This document shows positions 1 through 10,575 of a stretch of 64,000 bases of DNA, piece after piece (the stretch's first letter is position 1; every line of letters starts with the position of its first letter). Origin of the DNA: Fragilariopsis cylindrus CCMP1102 (lineage: Eukaryota > Bacillariophyta > Bacillariophyceae > Bacillariales > Bacillariaceae); the NCBI GenBank assembly GCA_900095095.1, contig FMBT01000332.1, forward strand, positions 186,001-250,000. The letters are read 5' to 3'. Below the pieces are notes generated by a model, which made no database searches, was not told the origin of the DNA, and was given only the letters and a program-made list of their open reading frames with translations. A program made the position numbers and the translations under genes.

Positions 1-281
1 CTGGAGAAGTCTAACAGTGGCTACTTACTTCCCAGCGGTTGACGTATATCGATTTTGGTTTATTTTATATCCTATTTGAACTGGCCGAGGAAGATAATGT
101 ACCTGATTTTGTGATGAAATTTAATTTACCAAACCTTGGATTATTTTTAGAATCGATCCAAAACCGGTCGAAGATAAAGGATTATATCCTATCTCCATCA
201 CGTATGCCAAGATATAAACGAGATACTGATGGTACTAGTTTATATACCTACATTGAAGGAAAAGGCTCTCCACGACGTTAG
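1..281 (+). CDS. Glutathione S-transferase-like protein, C-terminal part (5' end outside window)
   Basis: The reading frame from base 1 gives a GST-like C-terminal stretch (NSGYLLPSG, then LTYIDFGLF, AEEDNVPDF, KFNLPNLG and IKDYIL) and ends in YTYIEGKGSPRR before the stop at 279-281. The ITYIDF-like helix and the 'KFNLPNLGxFLE...RPxIKDYL' pattern match the alpha-helical C-terminal domain of cytosolic GSTs, which conjugate glutathione to electrophiles. The two halves are in different frames: the change falls at the TT of 39-40, where one extra T would restore the usual 'G-L-T-Y' sequence. This is either an indel in the assembly or a lesion. Only about 90 residues are visible, so the GST class cannot be given. 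Confidence 0.6.
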
Positions 282-519
282 TTACTTAGTTAGTTAGTTT
301 GATGGTTATGTTTCCAAAATCTAATATTAACTAATATATACAGCTATTATACATATTACACACTATGCTTTGCTATATTTTTCCACGAACAAATGTATCC
401 GGAAGATTGGATCTTAGTATGACATATCAGAACTTTGGGCGAATACAGAAAAATGATTTGTGCATCGAACTATAACAATGAGCTATATCGTGTCAAATCG
501 ATTCGTCCATTTCGTCTGT
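282..519. other. Intergenic, no gene seen
   Basis: AT-rich spacer after the GST stop. It begins with a short TTAG/TTAGT repeat at about 279-300. No reading frame or RNA gene is supported. Confidence 0.4.
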
Positions 520-1163
520 CTATCGCAGGCTGCAAAGGTTGTGACCAAGACACCAGGTTTTGTGTGGTTTCTTCTTCCAGCCGATATTCTGACAATCACA
601 GTTACAGTACCAAACAAATTTACCGTGTTTTTTGCAGGCACTACAGCATTTCATGGGTGTTGTCGATCCCCATATCTTCGAACTTTTTACACCATTTAAA
701 GCATCGTCGATTGTTTCCTCTACCATAAATCGGAGCTGCTTATCGGATATGTTTGCGCTTGATTCGTACACGCGTCTTTAGCTCTTCTCGTGGCAAAGTT
801 GAGCCCATCAGTTTTAACTCATTCATTTGAAAAATCATTTGCAGCTGTAATGAGACTCTCTACTGATTGCGATGGCACGAGTACTTGTATTGAATCAGTT
901 TTTTTTTCCCTAGCTAGAGAGGATACATTAGTATTGCATCAAATTAGTTCCTTCAAGATAATAGTGGAGGAGCGTTGCCAGTACGCACTACACTGAACAT
1001 GGACAATGAGCACAGAATAATAATGTACACTATTTTCTTCTGCTGATCCTAGTAGGCCATGAGATGCTCTAGCAACCGATTGAGGTATCGCTGATGACTG
1101 TGGTCTATGATGCATTAGATTTTTTGCTAACGATCGACAATAATCGATTATGGTTGCTGACAT
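520..1163 (-). pseudogene. MYND zinc-finger-like fragment, decayed or mis-framed
   Basis: On the minus strand, 520-771 encodes a Cys/His cluster, CCSACKKHGKFVWYCNCDCQ followed by a Trp and an H-x3-C. This has the spacing of a MYND finger (CxxC, then YCxxxCQ, W, H, C), a protein-protein interaction module. Coding-looking sequence continues upstream in other frames to about 1163 (ending in ILKELI; then NDFSNE) without one continuous frame, and no clear start is visible. It could be a multi-exon gene whose junctions I could not place, or a decayed one. The MYND reading rests on metal-ligand spacing only. Confidence 0.3.
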
Positions 1164-1518
1164 CCATTATCATGGTTTGACACCATCTCATTTTTATACC
1201 GGGTACAAATGAAAAACCCTAAATTAAAAAATGTAGAAGCAAGAAGGCCTACTTCCTACCGTAAACTCCTCGGCAAAAATCAAGAAATTGCTTAGATGGC
1301 AGGGGTAATAATCTATACTTGACGGTGGATCTGCTGAAAAAATCTCAGTCGTACTTGTAAGCATCCGTTGACGTACAGACATCTCGATTTTGATCGGAAT
1401 ATGATACGATGAATACAACAAAAGCTATATTTTTGGTCGAAAGGAAAGTTTTACCTGGAGCGAAGAAGGTGGTATTCAATTTTCATCGACAGAACATTTA
1501 AACTTTTAGAAAAAAAGA
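1164..1518. other. Intergenic upstream of the Mpv17 gene
   Basis: About 350 bp without a supportable gene. It should contain the promoter of the downstream Mpv17/PMP22 gene, but I see no recognisable motif. Confidence 0.4.
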
Positions 1519-2382
1519 ATGCTGAATTTTTCTTATACTGGACGATTGTTGATACGGCATCATCGAAGGAGATGGAATTCGTCATCAAAAGCGTCAACCA
1601 CGGCGACGACAGCGGCGGCGGCGGCGTCGGGGATGCCCTTGTCACGATTTTCATTTTCTTCTTTGATATCTTGGTATAGTAATCAACTGGATCGTCGTCC
1701 CTTACTGACAAAGATAATATCTAGTGCTCTGATTGCAGCTTCGGGAGATATTATTTGTCAGGTTATCGATAGTGGCTCGACAACTGCTGCATGTATTGAT
1801 GATAACACTATAACTACTGCTACTGTTAGTAAAATTGAAGAAAAAAGGGTACAGACGAATGATAATGATACTGATTTTAGAATATCCATCGATAATACAA
1901 CTGCGCAACAACAACAACAGATAGACTGGTACAGGACGGGAAGATTTTTTTTGATAGGAGCCTTTTGGGTGGCACCAGCAACTCATGTCTGGTATGGATT
2001 TTTATCCACCCGACTTTTAGCTGGAGCGGCGACACCAAAACGTATCCTACAACGACTATTCATTGATCAATTCGGTGCGGCACCAATTTTTTGTCCTACC
2101 TTCATGGGATTGTTGTGGCTGCTAGAGGGACAACAACCAAGTGTTGTAGTGACCGAGTTGATTGACGCGACACCAACACTACTTATCTCTAATTGGACAT
2201 TATGGTTCCCCGCAATGGCAGTCATGTTTAGCGTCGTTCCGCTGAAATTCCAAGTCCTGTATTCAAATTGTGTTGGTTTGATATGGAGTGTCTATCTGAG
2301 CTATGCCTCTACGCGTTTAACTACACGTTTAACGCAAAGTTCAGATTCAGCTCCAGCTACACCGTCGTCGTTGTCGTCGTAA
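1519..2382 (+). CDS. Mpv17/PMP22 family membrane protein
   Basis: Single-exon gene of 287 residues. The C-terminal half carries the family pattern: 'GAFWVAPATHVWYGFLSTRL' (about residues 150-170), 'RLFIDQFGAAPIF' (about 185-197), and near the C-terminus 'NWTLWFPAMAVMF' with 'VPLKFQVLYSN' and 'IWSVYLSYAS'. Mpv17/PMP22/Sym1 proteins are four-helix membrane proteins of peroxisomes, mitochondria or plastids, thought to act as channels. The N-terminal 60 residues are Arg/Ser/Ala-rich with few acidic residues, like an organelle-targeting leader, followed by a Thr/Gln/Asp-rich insert (about 90-135) that is not part of the family core. The start is the first ATG of the frame. It converges with the P450 gene, with 159 bp between the stops. 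Its last 160 bp have a degenerate copy at about 10576. Confidence 0.88.
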   Translation: MLNFSYTGRLLIRHHRRRWNSSSKASTTATTAAAAASGMPLSRFSFSSLISWYSNQLDRRPLLTKIISSALIAASGDIICQVIDSGSTTAACIDDNTITTATVSKIEEKRVQTNDNDTDFRISIDNTTAQQQQQIDWYRTGRFFLIGAFWVAPATHVWYGFLSTRLLAGAATPKRILQRLFIDQFGAAPIFCPTFMGLLWLLEGQQPSVVVTELIDATPTLLISNWTLWFPAMAVMFSVVPLKFQVLYSNCVGLIWSVYLSYASTRLTTRLTQSSDSAPATPSSLSS

Positions 2383-2541
2383 TGGTTAAATGTCATAAAA
2401 ACAAGCCATCTAATTACACAGATGCATATAAACATCTAGAACTTCATATAATAATACGAAGCACCTCTGTTGTCGAAATCTATATTGTAGTATACATTCG
2501 TTTACAAATAATAGGAAACAATTTAAGAAGAAAACTGAAAA

Positions 2542-4232
2542 CTAATATTTTTGTTTGGGTCGTATTGACACCATCACCGGTCCATCTCGTTGTGCTAAGG
2601 TAGCACGTTCGAAGCACAATGAGGGGATTGGTTTTGGTAACGACACATCAAATTCTGTCAATAATATGGCAACGACTGCTTGCAATTGGATCATTGCCAG
2701 TTCTCGACCAGGACATTTATGAACACCGTGTGAAAATGTGGTAAATTTGTAGTCATCCATGTAAAAGTCTTCGGGACGGCGTAGATTGAAAACAGCTGCA
2801 TCCTTACCCCAAATGGATGTATCTAAACTTGAGGCGATGTGAGCGAATGCTATTGTGGAACCCTTTGGAATATTGTAAAGCTTCTCGTTTTTGGTACTAT
2901 TTCCATCATCAGCTTTCACAGAAACAGTTAATGGTGATTTAGAGATACGAACTCCTCCAATTGAGTGAGCTGTTAATCGAAGACTTTCAAGACATACACG
3001 ACGCAAGGTTGGACACGACGATTTAAATTGAGACCACGTGGGACTTGATGTTGAGGAGACTAAGTTTGCTGATTCCTTTTGACAACGTATAAGAACTTCA
3101 TCGGATGCATGTTCTTGCATTAATAGGTAACTTTGAGCTGCTCCGATTGCGGGATTTTTATGAGCTGCAAACAATAATCCTACGATATATTCAGCAATAT
3201 CGGATGTTTCTATATCTCTATTGCGAACCTCGCGTAGCCAAAATCCAATGTTGTCATCGGTGTTCTTGTCCACATCGTTTTGTAGTGATTGGTCTTGTTG
3301 TAGGACTTTTTCAAGACGTTGTTTTATGATAAGTTGTAATGCTTCACGTCGACGTTGCAGTGGCCATAAAATAGCCACAAGTGCCAATCTTTTAGGCAAA
3401 ACTACCGCCTTTGCGACGACATCTTCAAGAGGAGAGAAATACACAAAAAATGATCATGTTATTAGTGAAAAAGAAGAAAAACAATCTTGTTCGTGTATTT
3501 ACGCATCAACATGCAATTCAAGACGAAATTTAAGGATCTTAATGCTTTACCTTCTATCGTGTCTTGAAGGTCCATGAATTCTTTCATAAAATCATAACTT
3601 ATCCAATCTTTCAAGAATGCTTTGCCGATTAATACCTCAACCGTTGCACGTAACATTACTCGTCGAATCGCGTTAAAAAATTCAATCTCTTTGTCGCCTA
3701 CTGCTGGTAATTCGATATGAAGGGAATCTCGAATTACTATCAACCACGCGCTTAATAGTTTATCTGCCCTATCAGTGTGTAACAAACCCTTCAAAATGCT
3801 TGTGAGGAGTGTTGTTCCCTTGTTTACGTTCTTATATCCAAGTGTTTCTTCAAAGCCGATATCTGCCATCGCATGTTTCGAAGATAATACCGATTCGGGG
3901 ACGTTAGCGAGTTGTCTTTGTTCTTCTGGGCCACAAACAAGGAACATGACCTTCCCAGCTAAGTTTATTCGAAATAATGGTCCACATTGTTTTCGTATAT
4001 TCATTAAAAATCCTGGTGGATCCACGCGATAAGAAATCCCGTGACCCAATAAAGGTATGGCACCGGGAGCCCAGGGAAAATTGTCTTTATCATCTGAATC
4101 GTCACTACTGTCTGTCGATCTAGAATAGGTAGCGGTAACGGTGACGAAGACGAATATTGCCAAAACAGTCGTCGTTATCAATAATATTAACATTGACGGA
4201 TTCCAATCATTGTTTATGACGATGGCATTCAT
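2542..4232 (-). CDS. Cytochrome P450 monooxygenase, two exons
   Basis: Exons are 4232-3551 and 3422-2542, giving 520 residues; the 128-bp intron has a GTAAAG donor and a TTGAAG acceptor, phase 1. The chain starts with a membrane anchor (MLILLITTTVLAIFVFVTV) and a Pro-rich hinge (PWAPGAIPLLGHG), placing it on the ER or another endomembrane. P450 signatures are the ESLR of the K helix and the haem loop FSHGVHKCPGREL with its thiolate Cys near residue 464. The I-helix reads FAAHKNPAIG, lacking the usual acidic-Thr pair (AGxDT), so oxygen activation may be atypical, or it may belong to the CYP51/CYP7/CYP8-like clan, where this helix is often His-containing. I cannot name the substrate. An upstream in-frame TTG is not used as the start because the ATG at 4232 directly precedes the anchor. 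Confidence 0.87.
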
Positions 4233-4715
4233 GTTTGCCAATACAGTACGTTGTCTTTAAGCGACGATATGCTCTCCGTCTCTCTCTTTCTCTCTCGCTA
4301 ACTTACTGGTCCTTCCGCACTGTAAATATCGTAGGGGCTGGTCGAAAACTAGTATTTGATTTTTTGAAGAAAAAAAAAGGAAAAAAAAGTAGGCATGCAT
4401 TGTGCCTACGTTCTGAAGACATTGAAAATATCATCACTCGAATGATTAGTAACGATGACGAGAATGTTAATGAATAAGAGAAAATAAAATGGCTTCTTTT
4501 AGTCTTTTGTATCGTCTCGTACATTTTGTTTAAAATAAAGTTATAAATTTAATATTTCTATTATTTCTATTTGTTTATTCCATTTCATATATGAAATGAA
4601 TTCTGTAATCCAACTAGTTTTTATGGGCTGTCTTCAGAATAAGACCAAGAATCCCATGCATAATTTCGGATTGAATCACAAAAAAATATCATATTTATTC
4701 ATGTTGTATGGTATT
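4233..4715. other. Intergenic between P450 start and repeat-gene end
   Basis: About 480 bp with CT-rich and A-rich tracts (4270-4295 and 4371-4389). No gene is supported. It probably holds the P450 promoter. Confidence 0.4.
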
Positions 4716-5785
4716 CTAACATGAATCACAACCCTCCGGAAGACAGACCTTCTGTCCATGTCCAACTACGTTGTACTTCAATCCTTGCTGGAGTAATAAG
4801 TTGTTTGCAGGAATATTTTGAATCGTTGCATCGTTGACTCCTTTTTAGAAGCGCAACATTGCGTACGAACAAGATACCAAGTATTGACACTTGAAGTTGT
4901 TTCGAAATGTTTTCCAGAGGGACACGCTTCCAGATTACGTTGTCTATCATCAGGGCCATAATCCCACGAGTCCCAGGAATCCCAGGAGTCCCAGGAATCC
5001 CAGGAATCAGGTGATCCATCTTCACTCCATGAACCTTCCCTCCATCCATCATTAGGAGGAGGACCTTCAGGACCCCAGTCTTGACGGACCCATCCTTCTG
5101 GAGCATCTCGTCCAAAATTGCCACGGAAGTATCGGTTGTTATTTCCAGTTCGGGTCCAATAAGAATAACTGTTAAGCTTGCGATCATCAGGGCCATAATC
5201 CCACGAGTCCCAGGAATCCCAGGAGTCCCAGGAATCCCAGGAATCAGGTGATCCATCTTCACTCCATGAACCTTCCCTCCATCCATCGTTAGGAGGAGGA
5301 CCTTCAGGACCCCAGTCTTGACGAACCCATCCTTCTGGAGCATCTCGTCCAAAATTGCCACGGAAGTATCGGTTGTTGTTTCCAGTTCGGGTCCAATAAG
5401 AATAACTGTTAAGCTTGCGATCATCAGGGCCATAATCCCACGAGTCCCACGAGTCCCAGGAATCCCAGGAATCAGGTGATCCATCTTCACTCCATGAACC
5501 TTCCCTCCATCCATCGTTAGGAGGAGGGCCTTCAGGACCCCAGTCTTGACGAACCCATCCTTCAGGAGCATCTCGTTCAAAATTGCCACGGAAGTATCGG
5601 TTGTTGTTTCCTTTCGGGTCCAATAAGAAAGGACAAGCTTACGATCGTCTTTGTCTGCATCTGCATCAGGATTCAATTCGGTAGGATAATTCATTCTGGC
5701 TACGTTCCTCCTCGGAGATTATAGCCATAGTGGTGGGAGATGCAATGGATCCAAGAATCCAAAGGGCTACGATACTATTTTTCAT
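4716..5785 (-). CDS. Secreted protein with three 79-residue Trp/Asp/Gly-rich repeats
   Basis: Minus strand. It begins at the ATG at 5785 with a clean signal peptide (MKNSIVALWILGSIASPTTM), then three tandem units of 237 bp (boundaries near 5425, 5188 and 4951). Each encodes NNNRYFRGNFGRDAPEGW, RQDWGPEGPPPNDGWREGSW, SPD and a run of SWD triplets, then YGPDDRKLNSYSYW. A Cys-containing tail follows (ACPSGKHF, RTQCCASKK, and in another frame VCLPEGCDSC, stop at 4716). The Trp/Asp/Gly bias suggests an extracellular or cell-wall protein; no known family is recognised. Frame breaks: a change just after the signal peptide; an AAA run at 5612-5614; and an A5 run at 4842-4846. At the last two, one extra base rejoins plausible protein. 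Within the repeats a second frame is also open, but its collagen-like IPGTPG sequence is a by-product of unit length divisible by three. Confidence 0.55.
4951..5650 (-). repeat. Tandem repeat, 237-bp unit, about three copies
   Basis: The motif CAGGGCCATA recurs at 4951, 5188 and 5425, exactly 237 bp apart, with near-identical sequence between. Each unit contains a nested 15-bp array (GGAATCCCAGGAGTC type) encoding DSWDS, and the number of 15-bp steps differs between units. High identity points to recent expansion or gene conversion. Confidence 0.9.
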
Positions 5786-5881
5786 CAACATTATATTTTA
5801 TTTTTGTTTTTTGATTGTTTTGTCTTTGTCTGATATTAATTTTATGATAATGCTGAATATTTGTTGTTGCGTCAAGCGCCG

Positions 5882-6138
5882 TGCGGTGGGGTTTTTCGTA
5901 CCTGTAGAGACGATGCATGAGGTGTTTTCTTATTAAAGACCGGTGAGATTTTTGTTACAAGAGTATTCTCGCGTACGAAATGTTTTTCCGGAACCGGTAA
6001 CAAGGAATCGAATCAGTGACCGGTGGGGGTTTTCGTAGCCTGTAGAGCGCGATGTATGAGGTGTTTTCTTATTAAAGACCGGTGAGATTTTTGTTACAAG
6101 AGTATTCTCGCGTAAGAAATGTTTTTCCTGAACCGGTA
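5882..6138. repeat. Direct repeat pair of about 118 bp
   Basis: 5882-5999 and 6020-6138 share GAGGTGTTTTCTTATTAAAG, the following GAGATTTTTGTTACAAGAGT and the closing AACCGGTA with a few substitutions, separated by about 20 bp. It is a local duplication of unknown function. Confidence 0.85.
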
Positions 6139-6213
6139 GAGATAGAGTGGCTGGAATACATTGAAGTAAGACCGAATGCTACACGACTTGGATGTGAAGA
6201 ATGAATGAATCAA

Positions 6214-6529
6214 TCAATCGAATCCAGCATAGCGCATTAGACCTTCAGGGACCTTCAGTTCGTCAACAACTTTCCAGTTAGGGTTGGCTTCTAAATCAAG
6301 AGAATTTCCATCCCCCGGCACACTGCCGTAGCCGTATATCCGGAGGGCGTGATCCGTGACTGTGGTCCACGTGCGCAGTTACCATGTACACCGCCAAAGA
6401 TCCGCCACATGGAGGGATACCAATTTTCCTCCATGTGCTACCCTTCGGCATGACACCGTCGGTATTATCGTCATCGATATCCATTGCGTCAAACAAGGTA
6501 ATGTTTACGGAAACAGAATTGAATATCAA
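6214..6529 (-). pseudogene. Possible coding fragment, unrecognised
   Basis: Two adjacent minus-strand stretches look protein-like: STWRKIGIPPCGGSLAVYMV (around 6400) and, in another frame further downstream, DGNSLDLEANPNWKVVDELK then VPEGLMRYAGFD before a stop at 6214. They would join across the G5 run near 6318. There is no start, domain or family match that I recognise, so this may be chance. Confidence 0.2.
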
Positions 6530-7060
6530 TGCGCGAAGAAAGATCTAAGATACTGCATTTGTACTGGTATCTGAATAGCCGCCGCGCCCGCATTTGTTAA
6601 GCCTCCACTCGATAATTCTCAACATAAAAACTAAATCATGCCCAAATTTTAATAGAAACTAAATCATGCCCAAATTTTACTAGTATTTGTTAGTCTAGTA
6701 TATAATAACAACTTTAGCATCAAATATATACACCTAAAAAGTCATTTTTCTTTAGAAAAAAAAGCTATGAAGCTTACAATTGACCTATTGGATGGAGAAC
6801 TGTTATATTCCTTTGTCTCCTAAGCCTACTAGTATCTCACAATGTAGGCTCACACACAGCACACATTTTAGGGATTTAAAATGTATGTGTACACACAACA
6901 AACTATCTCATTTGAAAGTGTTGCAGAGGACAAAACCTTCTGGGTCGGGTGCACTAGCATCCGCATAGCGTACTAGAACATTGTATTTGCCTCCTACCAC
7001 TTTTTTGTTCCTGTGGTTGTTGAATAAATTACAATCCACTGTTGTGGTTAGGAAGGCACT

Positions 7061-7100
7061 GCAGTGCGCACATTCATGGGACTAAATTCACTAGTGATTC
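7061..7100. repeat. 40-bp dispersed repeat, copy 1
   Basis: The segment beginning GCAGTGCGCACATTCATGGG and ending CACTAGTGATTC recurs at 41186-41225 with one visible mismatch, while the flanks are unrelated. Its family is unknown. Confidence 0.7.
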
Positions 7101-7171
7101 GTTGTTTAGAATAAATAATCAAAATATTGGATCTATGTTACAAACGCAGCCAATGTAGAATTTAAAATACC

Positions 7172-8817
7172 TTATTTAATTATTTTTTTGATTCCTTTAT
7201 AGTAATATTGAATCAAAACTATTAACAGTCCAAACAATGTCATCATCATATTTTTTACTGCAGATGGTATTTGTTGTACAGTTTCATTTTTGCTGCCGCC
7301 GCCACCATCACCCTTGGTATGATAATTATAACTGATGCTAATATTATTACCGTTCCTATTCTCAGTACCATTCTCGCTACCGTTCTCACTACCATTCACA
7401 CTACCATTCTCATTACCATTTTCATTATCATTATCAACGACGATATCACCTTTAACATCAACGTTGATAGCTGAATCGATATCAGCACATGATCTATTAC
7501 TGTACAATGCATATTCTAACATTGATCGTTTTCTTTCTATAATTGATGATATTGCACTATAACAAAGTTGTTTTGTTTTTGTTTTACCTTTATTACATAA
7601 CCAATTTGGAAATTTTGGATTTAATAATAATAAATAATCATTTTTATATTTATAATAATGACGTACTAAGCAACATGAACCAAACGTTGTTATGGGTGTA
7701 ACTTCTTTTAACCATGGGAATGTTACTGCCTTTGACGAATGTGAATGATTAATAATTGTAATATTATTTTCTTCTTGTTCTTTTTGATTATTTTTGGCGT
7801 CTTGTTTTGCTTTATGAAAATGAAGTGATGCTTTTTCTTCATCACCATTATATGTTATATTTAATAACCATTCAATTGCACCATCAATTTGTTCATTAAA
7901 ATCATATCCTCTTTCAGATGTTACTGCAAAAAATTTGTTTTTATAATTTGTATTGCATCATTATTATATACAATAGTATTATTATTACTATTTAACAAAC
8001 CTAACCAATCAACAATTGTGTGACCAACATGTGGTACTAAGTTGATATCTTTATATGCTTGTTCTTGTATAGTGACATCATTACTACAAAATGATTCTGC
8101 TAAATTATATGCATGTCCATTATAACGATTCCAATATTCTGGTGTGTACGTTCTTCATCACCTTCTACTCTACAACATTTTTCTGGATTAGTAAATATAC
8201 TACAATTTCTATTACGAATTGTACGTGTTTCATCCTTCTGATCAAATCGACATTGTAATAACATCCTCCAATACCATGCTGATGTCATACATTCAATTGG
8301 ATCACGTAATGATATAATTATTGATTCATATCTATTATATTGTTCTGATTTAACTTTACCATGATCTTCTCCATATTTAAATTTAAAATTTAATTCTTCC
8401 ATATGACTTGAAATTGATCCACCACCAGCTTATTATTTATATTTTGGCATTTTGGCATTATTTATATTTATATATTTATCACACACACACAGAGAGACAG
8501 AGAGAGAGAGAGAGCGAGCAACAAACGCAAAAACAATTCATTTTTATATATATTTAGTTTCAAAATTCATAGCACACGCTATACGCTAGTAGGTTGTTTG
8601 TCTTGAACAGTACTACCGGTATTGTACATGACAGTATTGCATGCAGTTACATCACATCATCACATCATCACATCATCACATCATCACATCATCACATCAT
8701 CACACATTACGTACCTTTTCCAAGATGTAAAATTTTTGTTTTCAAAGTGATCTTTTTTGCTGACACTACTGTCAATGGTAATGTTAATGTCGTCATCAAA
8801 AACATAATCATAGTCAT
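7172..8817 (-). CDS. Sulfotransferase-like single-pass membrane protein, three exons
   Basis: Exon 1 runs from the ATG at 8817 to 8715 and carries a signal sequence (MTMIMFLMTTLTLPLTVVSA) ending in ILHLGK. The 286-bp intron (8714-8429) splices it in phase 1 to AGGGSISSH, producing HLGKAGGGSISSH, the P-loop (5'-phosphosulfate binding) form seen in algal sulfotransferase-like proteins. Further on, SIIISLRDPIECMTSAWYW resembles the 3'-phosphate-binding region (RDP...S). A second intron (7988-7924, phase 1) leads to the final exon, whose end has an Asn/Gly-rich stretch and a transmembrane segment (MMMTLFGLLIVLIQYYY) with a Lys-rich tail. It is likely a Golgi or surface enzyme adding sulfate to glycans, but the acceptor is unknown. 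One frame change falls in a GTGTGT run at 8142-8147. The first intron contains the ATCACATC array. Confidence 0.6.
8637..8703. repeat. Short tandem repeat (ATCACATC)n in an intron
   Basis: A run of CATCACATCATCACATCATC type lies inside intron 1 of the sulfotransferase-like gene. The same intron also has (CA)n(GA)n at about 8480-8515. Confidence 0.9.
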
Positions 8818-9870
8818 ATTTATATCTAAATTTATATTTATTATACTAGAATAATATATAACTAGCTGTGATGATAATAATAAAATCTTCACTGTCATTG
8901 TCATTGCCAATGTTGTTCTTGTTGTTGTTTTTGTTGTCGTTGTTCTTGTTGTCATGGTCATTGTCATTTTTGTTCTTGTCTTTCTATATGAAAGATAATA
9001 ACCACAACAATTATACTATATTATATTATATTATACTATATTATATTCATTGTTTTTGGTATTGTTACAAACTCAATGATATACTTGATGAATGATGATG
9101 GCAGGTAAACAGAGGATTTGGCTTGGTTGTGTTGTTGGCTGATGATTTTGTTTTAGAGATTTTTGAGAACAACTACAACTTGTCCATTTTATTTTATAAA
9201 AGGGTTGTCGTCAATACTAATGTTGATATGTATTGGTTGGATATTGGTATTGGTATCGTTGTAACACAAATTAGTAGTTGATGTGTAATTGATCTCTCTC
9301 TCTCTCTCTCTCTCTCTTCCTTGCTTACAATTACAGTTACAATTATTATGGGTCTCCTTGTGTAATGAAAAAAAAATGTCACGGCAGGAACATCATCGAT
9401 TTGGGAAAAAAAAATCAGAAAAATTTATAGCCCCCCAGCGCGCGAAATGAGTCGAGTCGATTCGAGTCGAATGTTGGAAAATGATATGACTAAGTTACAG
9501 TACACTACACTTTCCCAGATTCATTGGATTCATTCATTCTCTCTTGATGTGTTTACGGTATGTATGTGTATGTATGTGTATGTGTGTGTATTTATATATA
9601 CTCCGAAGAAAGAAGATGATGACAATTGTCAAAATCATAAATCATACCATAGTAATAATAGCTACATGCATGCAGGCATGCTAATCAGTTGCATGAGGTT
9701 TAACAAGGCTTATGACATGATATTATGTATAATAATAATTCTTTGTTATATATTTACATGTACTTGTCTATTCCAGGTACACCAGGTATTATATTCTTCA
9801 CAAGTCAAACAGTGCAGGTCTGACATAATGTATGGAATAATAGCTTCAATCTTGGCTTTTTCCCTGCAGC
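8818..9870. other. Intergenic, simple-sequence rich
   Basis: It contains imperfect TTGTTCTTGTTGTCATTG-type triplet sequence (about 8895-8985), TATTA repeats (about 9010-9045), a CT dinucleotide run (about 9296-9318) and GTAT repeats (about 9556-9590). The open frames here are translations of these repeats. No gene is supported. Confidence 0.5.
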
Positions 9871-9879
9871 AATCTTGTT

Positions 9880-10345
9880 TTCATATCTAGCTTTCCTCTT
9901 ATTGCCCAAGGCACTGTTTTCATCTTTTGATGCAGCCAGCTCTCTTTGCTTTTACTGTTATGCTATATGCAGCCCTTTTCTCCTTGCGGAAGTCACTGTT
10001 TGCGTAATTAGCTCTTGTCTCCTTGCCCTGGACACTGGTTCCATATCTATCTATTGACTCCATGTGGAAGTCACTGTCTGTGTAGTTAGCTCTTGTCTCC
10101 TTGCCCTGGACCATCTTTTCATACCTATTTGCAGATTTAGCTTTTGACTCCTTTCTGCTGCCACTTGCCTGCCATGCAGCTGCACAGTTGCTTTCTTCTC
10201 TGCGTACATGTTTTTAGTATTATTTACTAGATCAGAGTGTACTTTAGTTTGTTTCAGACACTCTGGTAGATCATAGATATTTACAACAACAATGTCATCT
10301 TCAAAAACATCAAATTCAGTGAAAGCATATACAGGATGGCATGTA
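9880..10345 (-). pseudogene. Degenerate 13-residue-repeat gene, copy A
   Basis: Reading the minus strand from about 10345, one frame gives CHTCHPVYAFTEFDVFEDD, then VNIYDLPECLKQTKV and a basic region (NMYAEKKATVQLHGRQVAAE). A neighbouring frame (10114-9923) gives GKETRANYTDSDF, GKETRANYANSDF and KEKRAAYS, a 13-residue (39-bp) repeat. A clear relative lies at 26503-27021 with the same order (CHLVY..., DLPAFLK..., then KETRANY repeats). The Lys/Arg-rich repeat could bind nucleic acid, but I do not recognise the family. No start is visible and the frames are interrupted, so it is called degenerate. The copied Mpv17/P450 fragment begins about 230 bp away. Confidence 0.45.
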
Positions 10346-10575
10346 TGACACCTGCTTGGACCAGTTTATTAGGACCTAGTGAATAGATCCATTTTCAGGT
10401 CATAATAAATCTATTTTTGGGTCATCCACCAGTATCATTACATATACAGTATACCCCCTGGCCCCCCTGGCCCCCCAGCTTCCTCCAATACTTTTCCATG
10501 TGTGTTCAACACATGATAAGCGCATACCATCCAACAACCATATAGTAATTCCCAAACATCTTCCATCGGGTCTGA
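10346..10575. other. Intergenic spacer
   Basis: Short spacer between the repeat-gene remnant and the duplicated fragment. It includes a C-rich stretch (CCCCCTGGCCCCCCTGGCCC near 10455-10475). No gene is supported. Confidence 0.35.

Larger units (their letters stand above)
5786..7171. other. Intergenic region with short repeats
   Basis: About 1.4 kb. It holds a direct repeat pair (5882-5999 and 6020-6138), a 25-bp direct duplication at about 6639-6690 (AAACTAAATCATGCCCAAAT twice), a weak minus-strand coding fragment at 6214-6529 and a 40-bp dispersed repeat at 7061-7100. Nothing else is supported. Confidence 0.5.

Noticed and set aside
7081-7100. Resemblance of AATTCACTAGTGATT to a cloning-vector junction
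   Set aside because: Only about 15 bases, partly palindromic, and neither copy has further vector sequence; contamination is not supported.
8637-8703. CRISPR-like array
   Set aside because: The units are contiguous 8-bp repeats without spacers, in a eukaryotic intron; it is a microsatellite.
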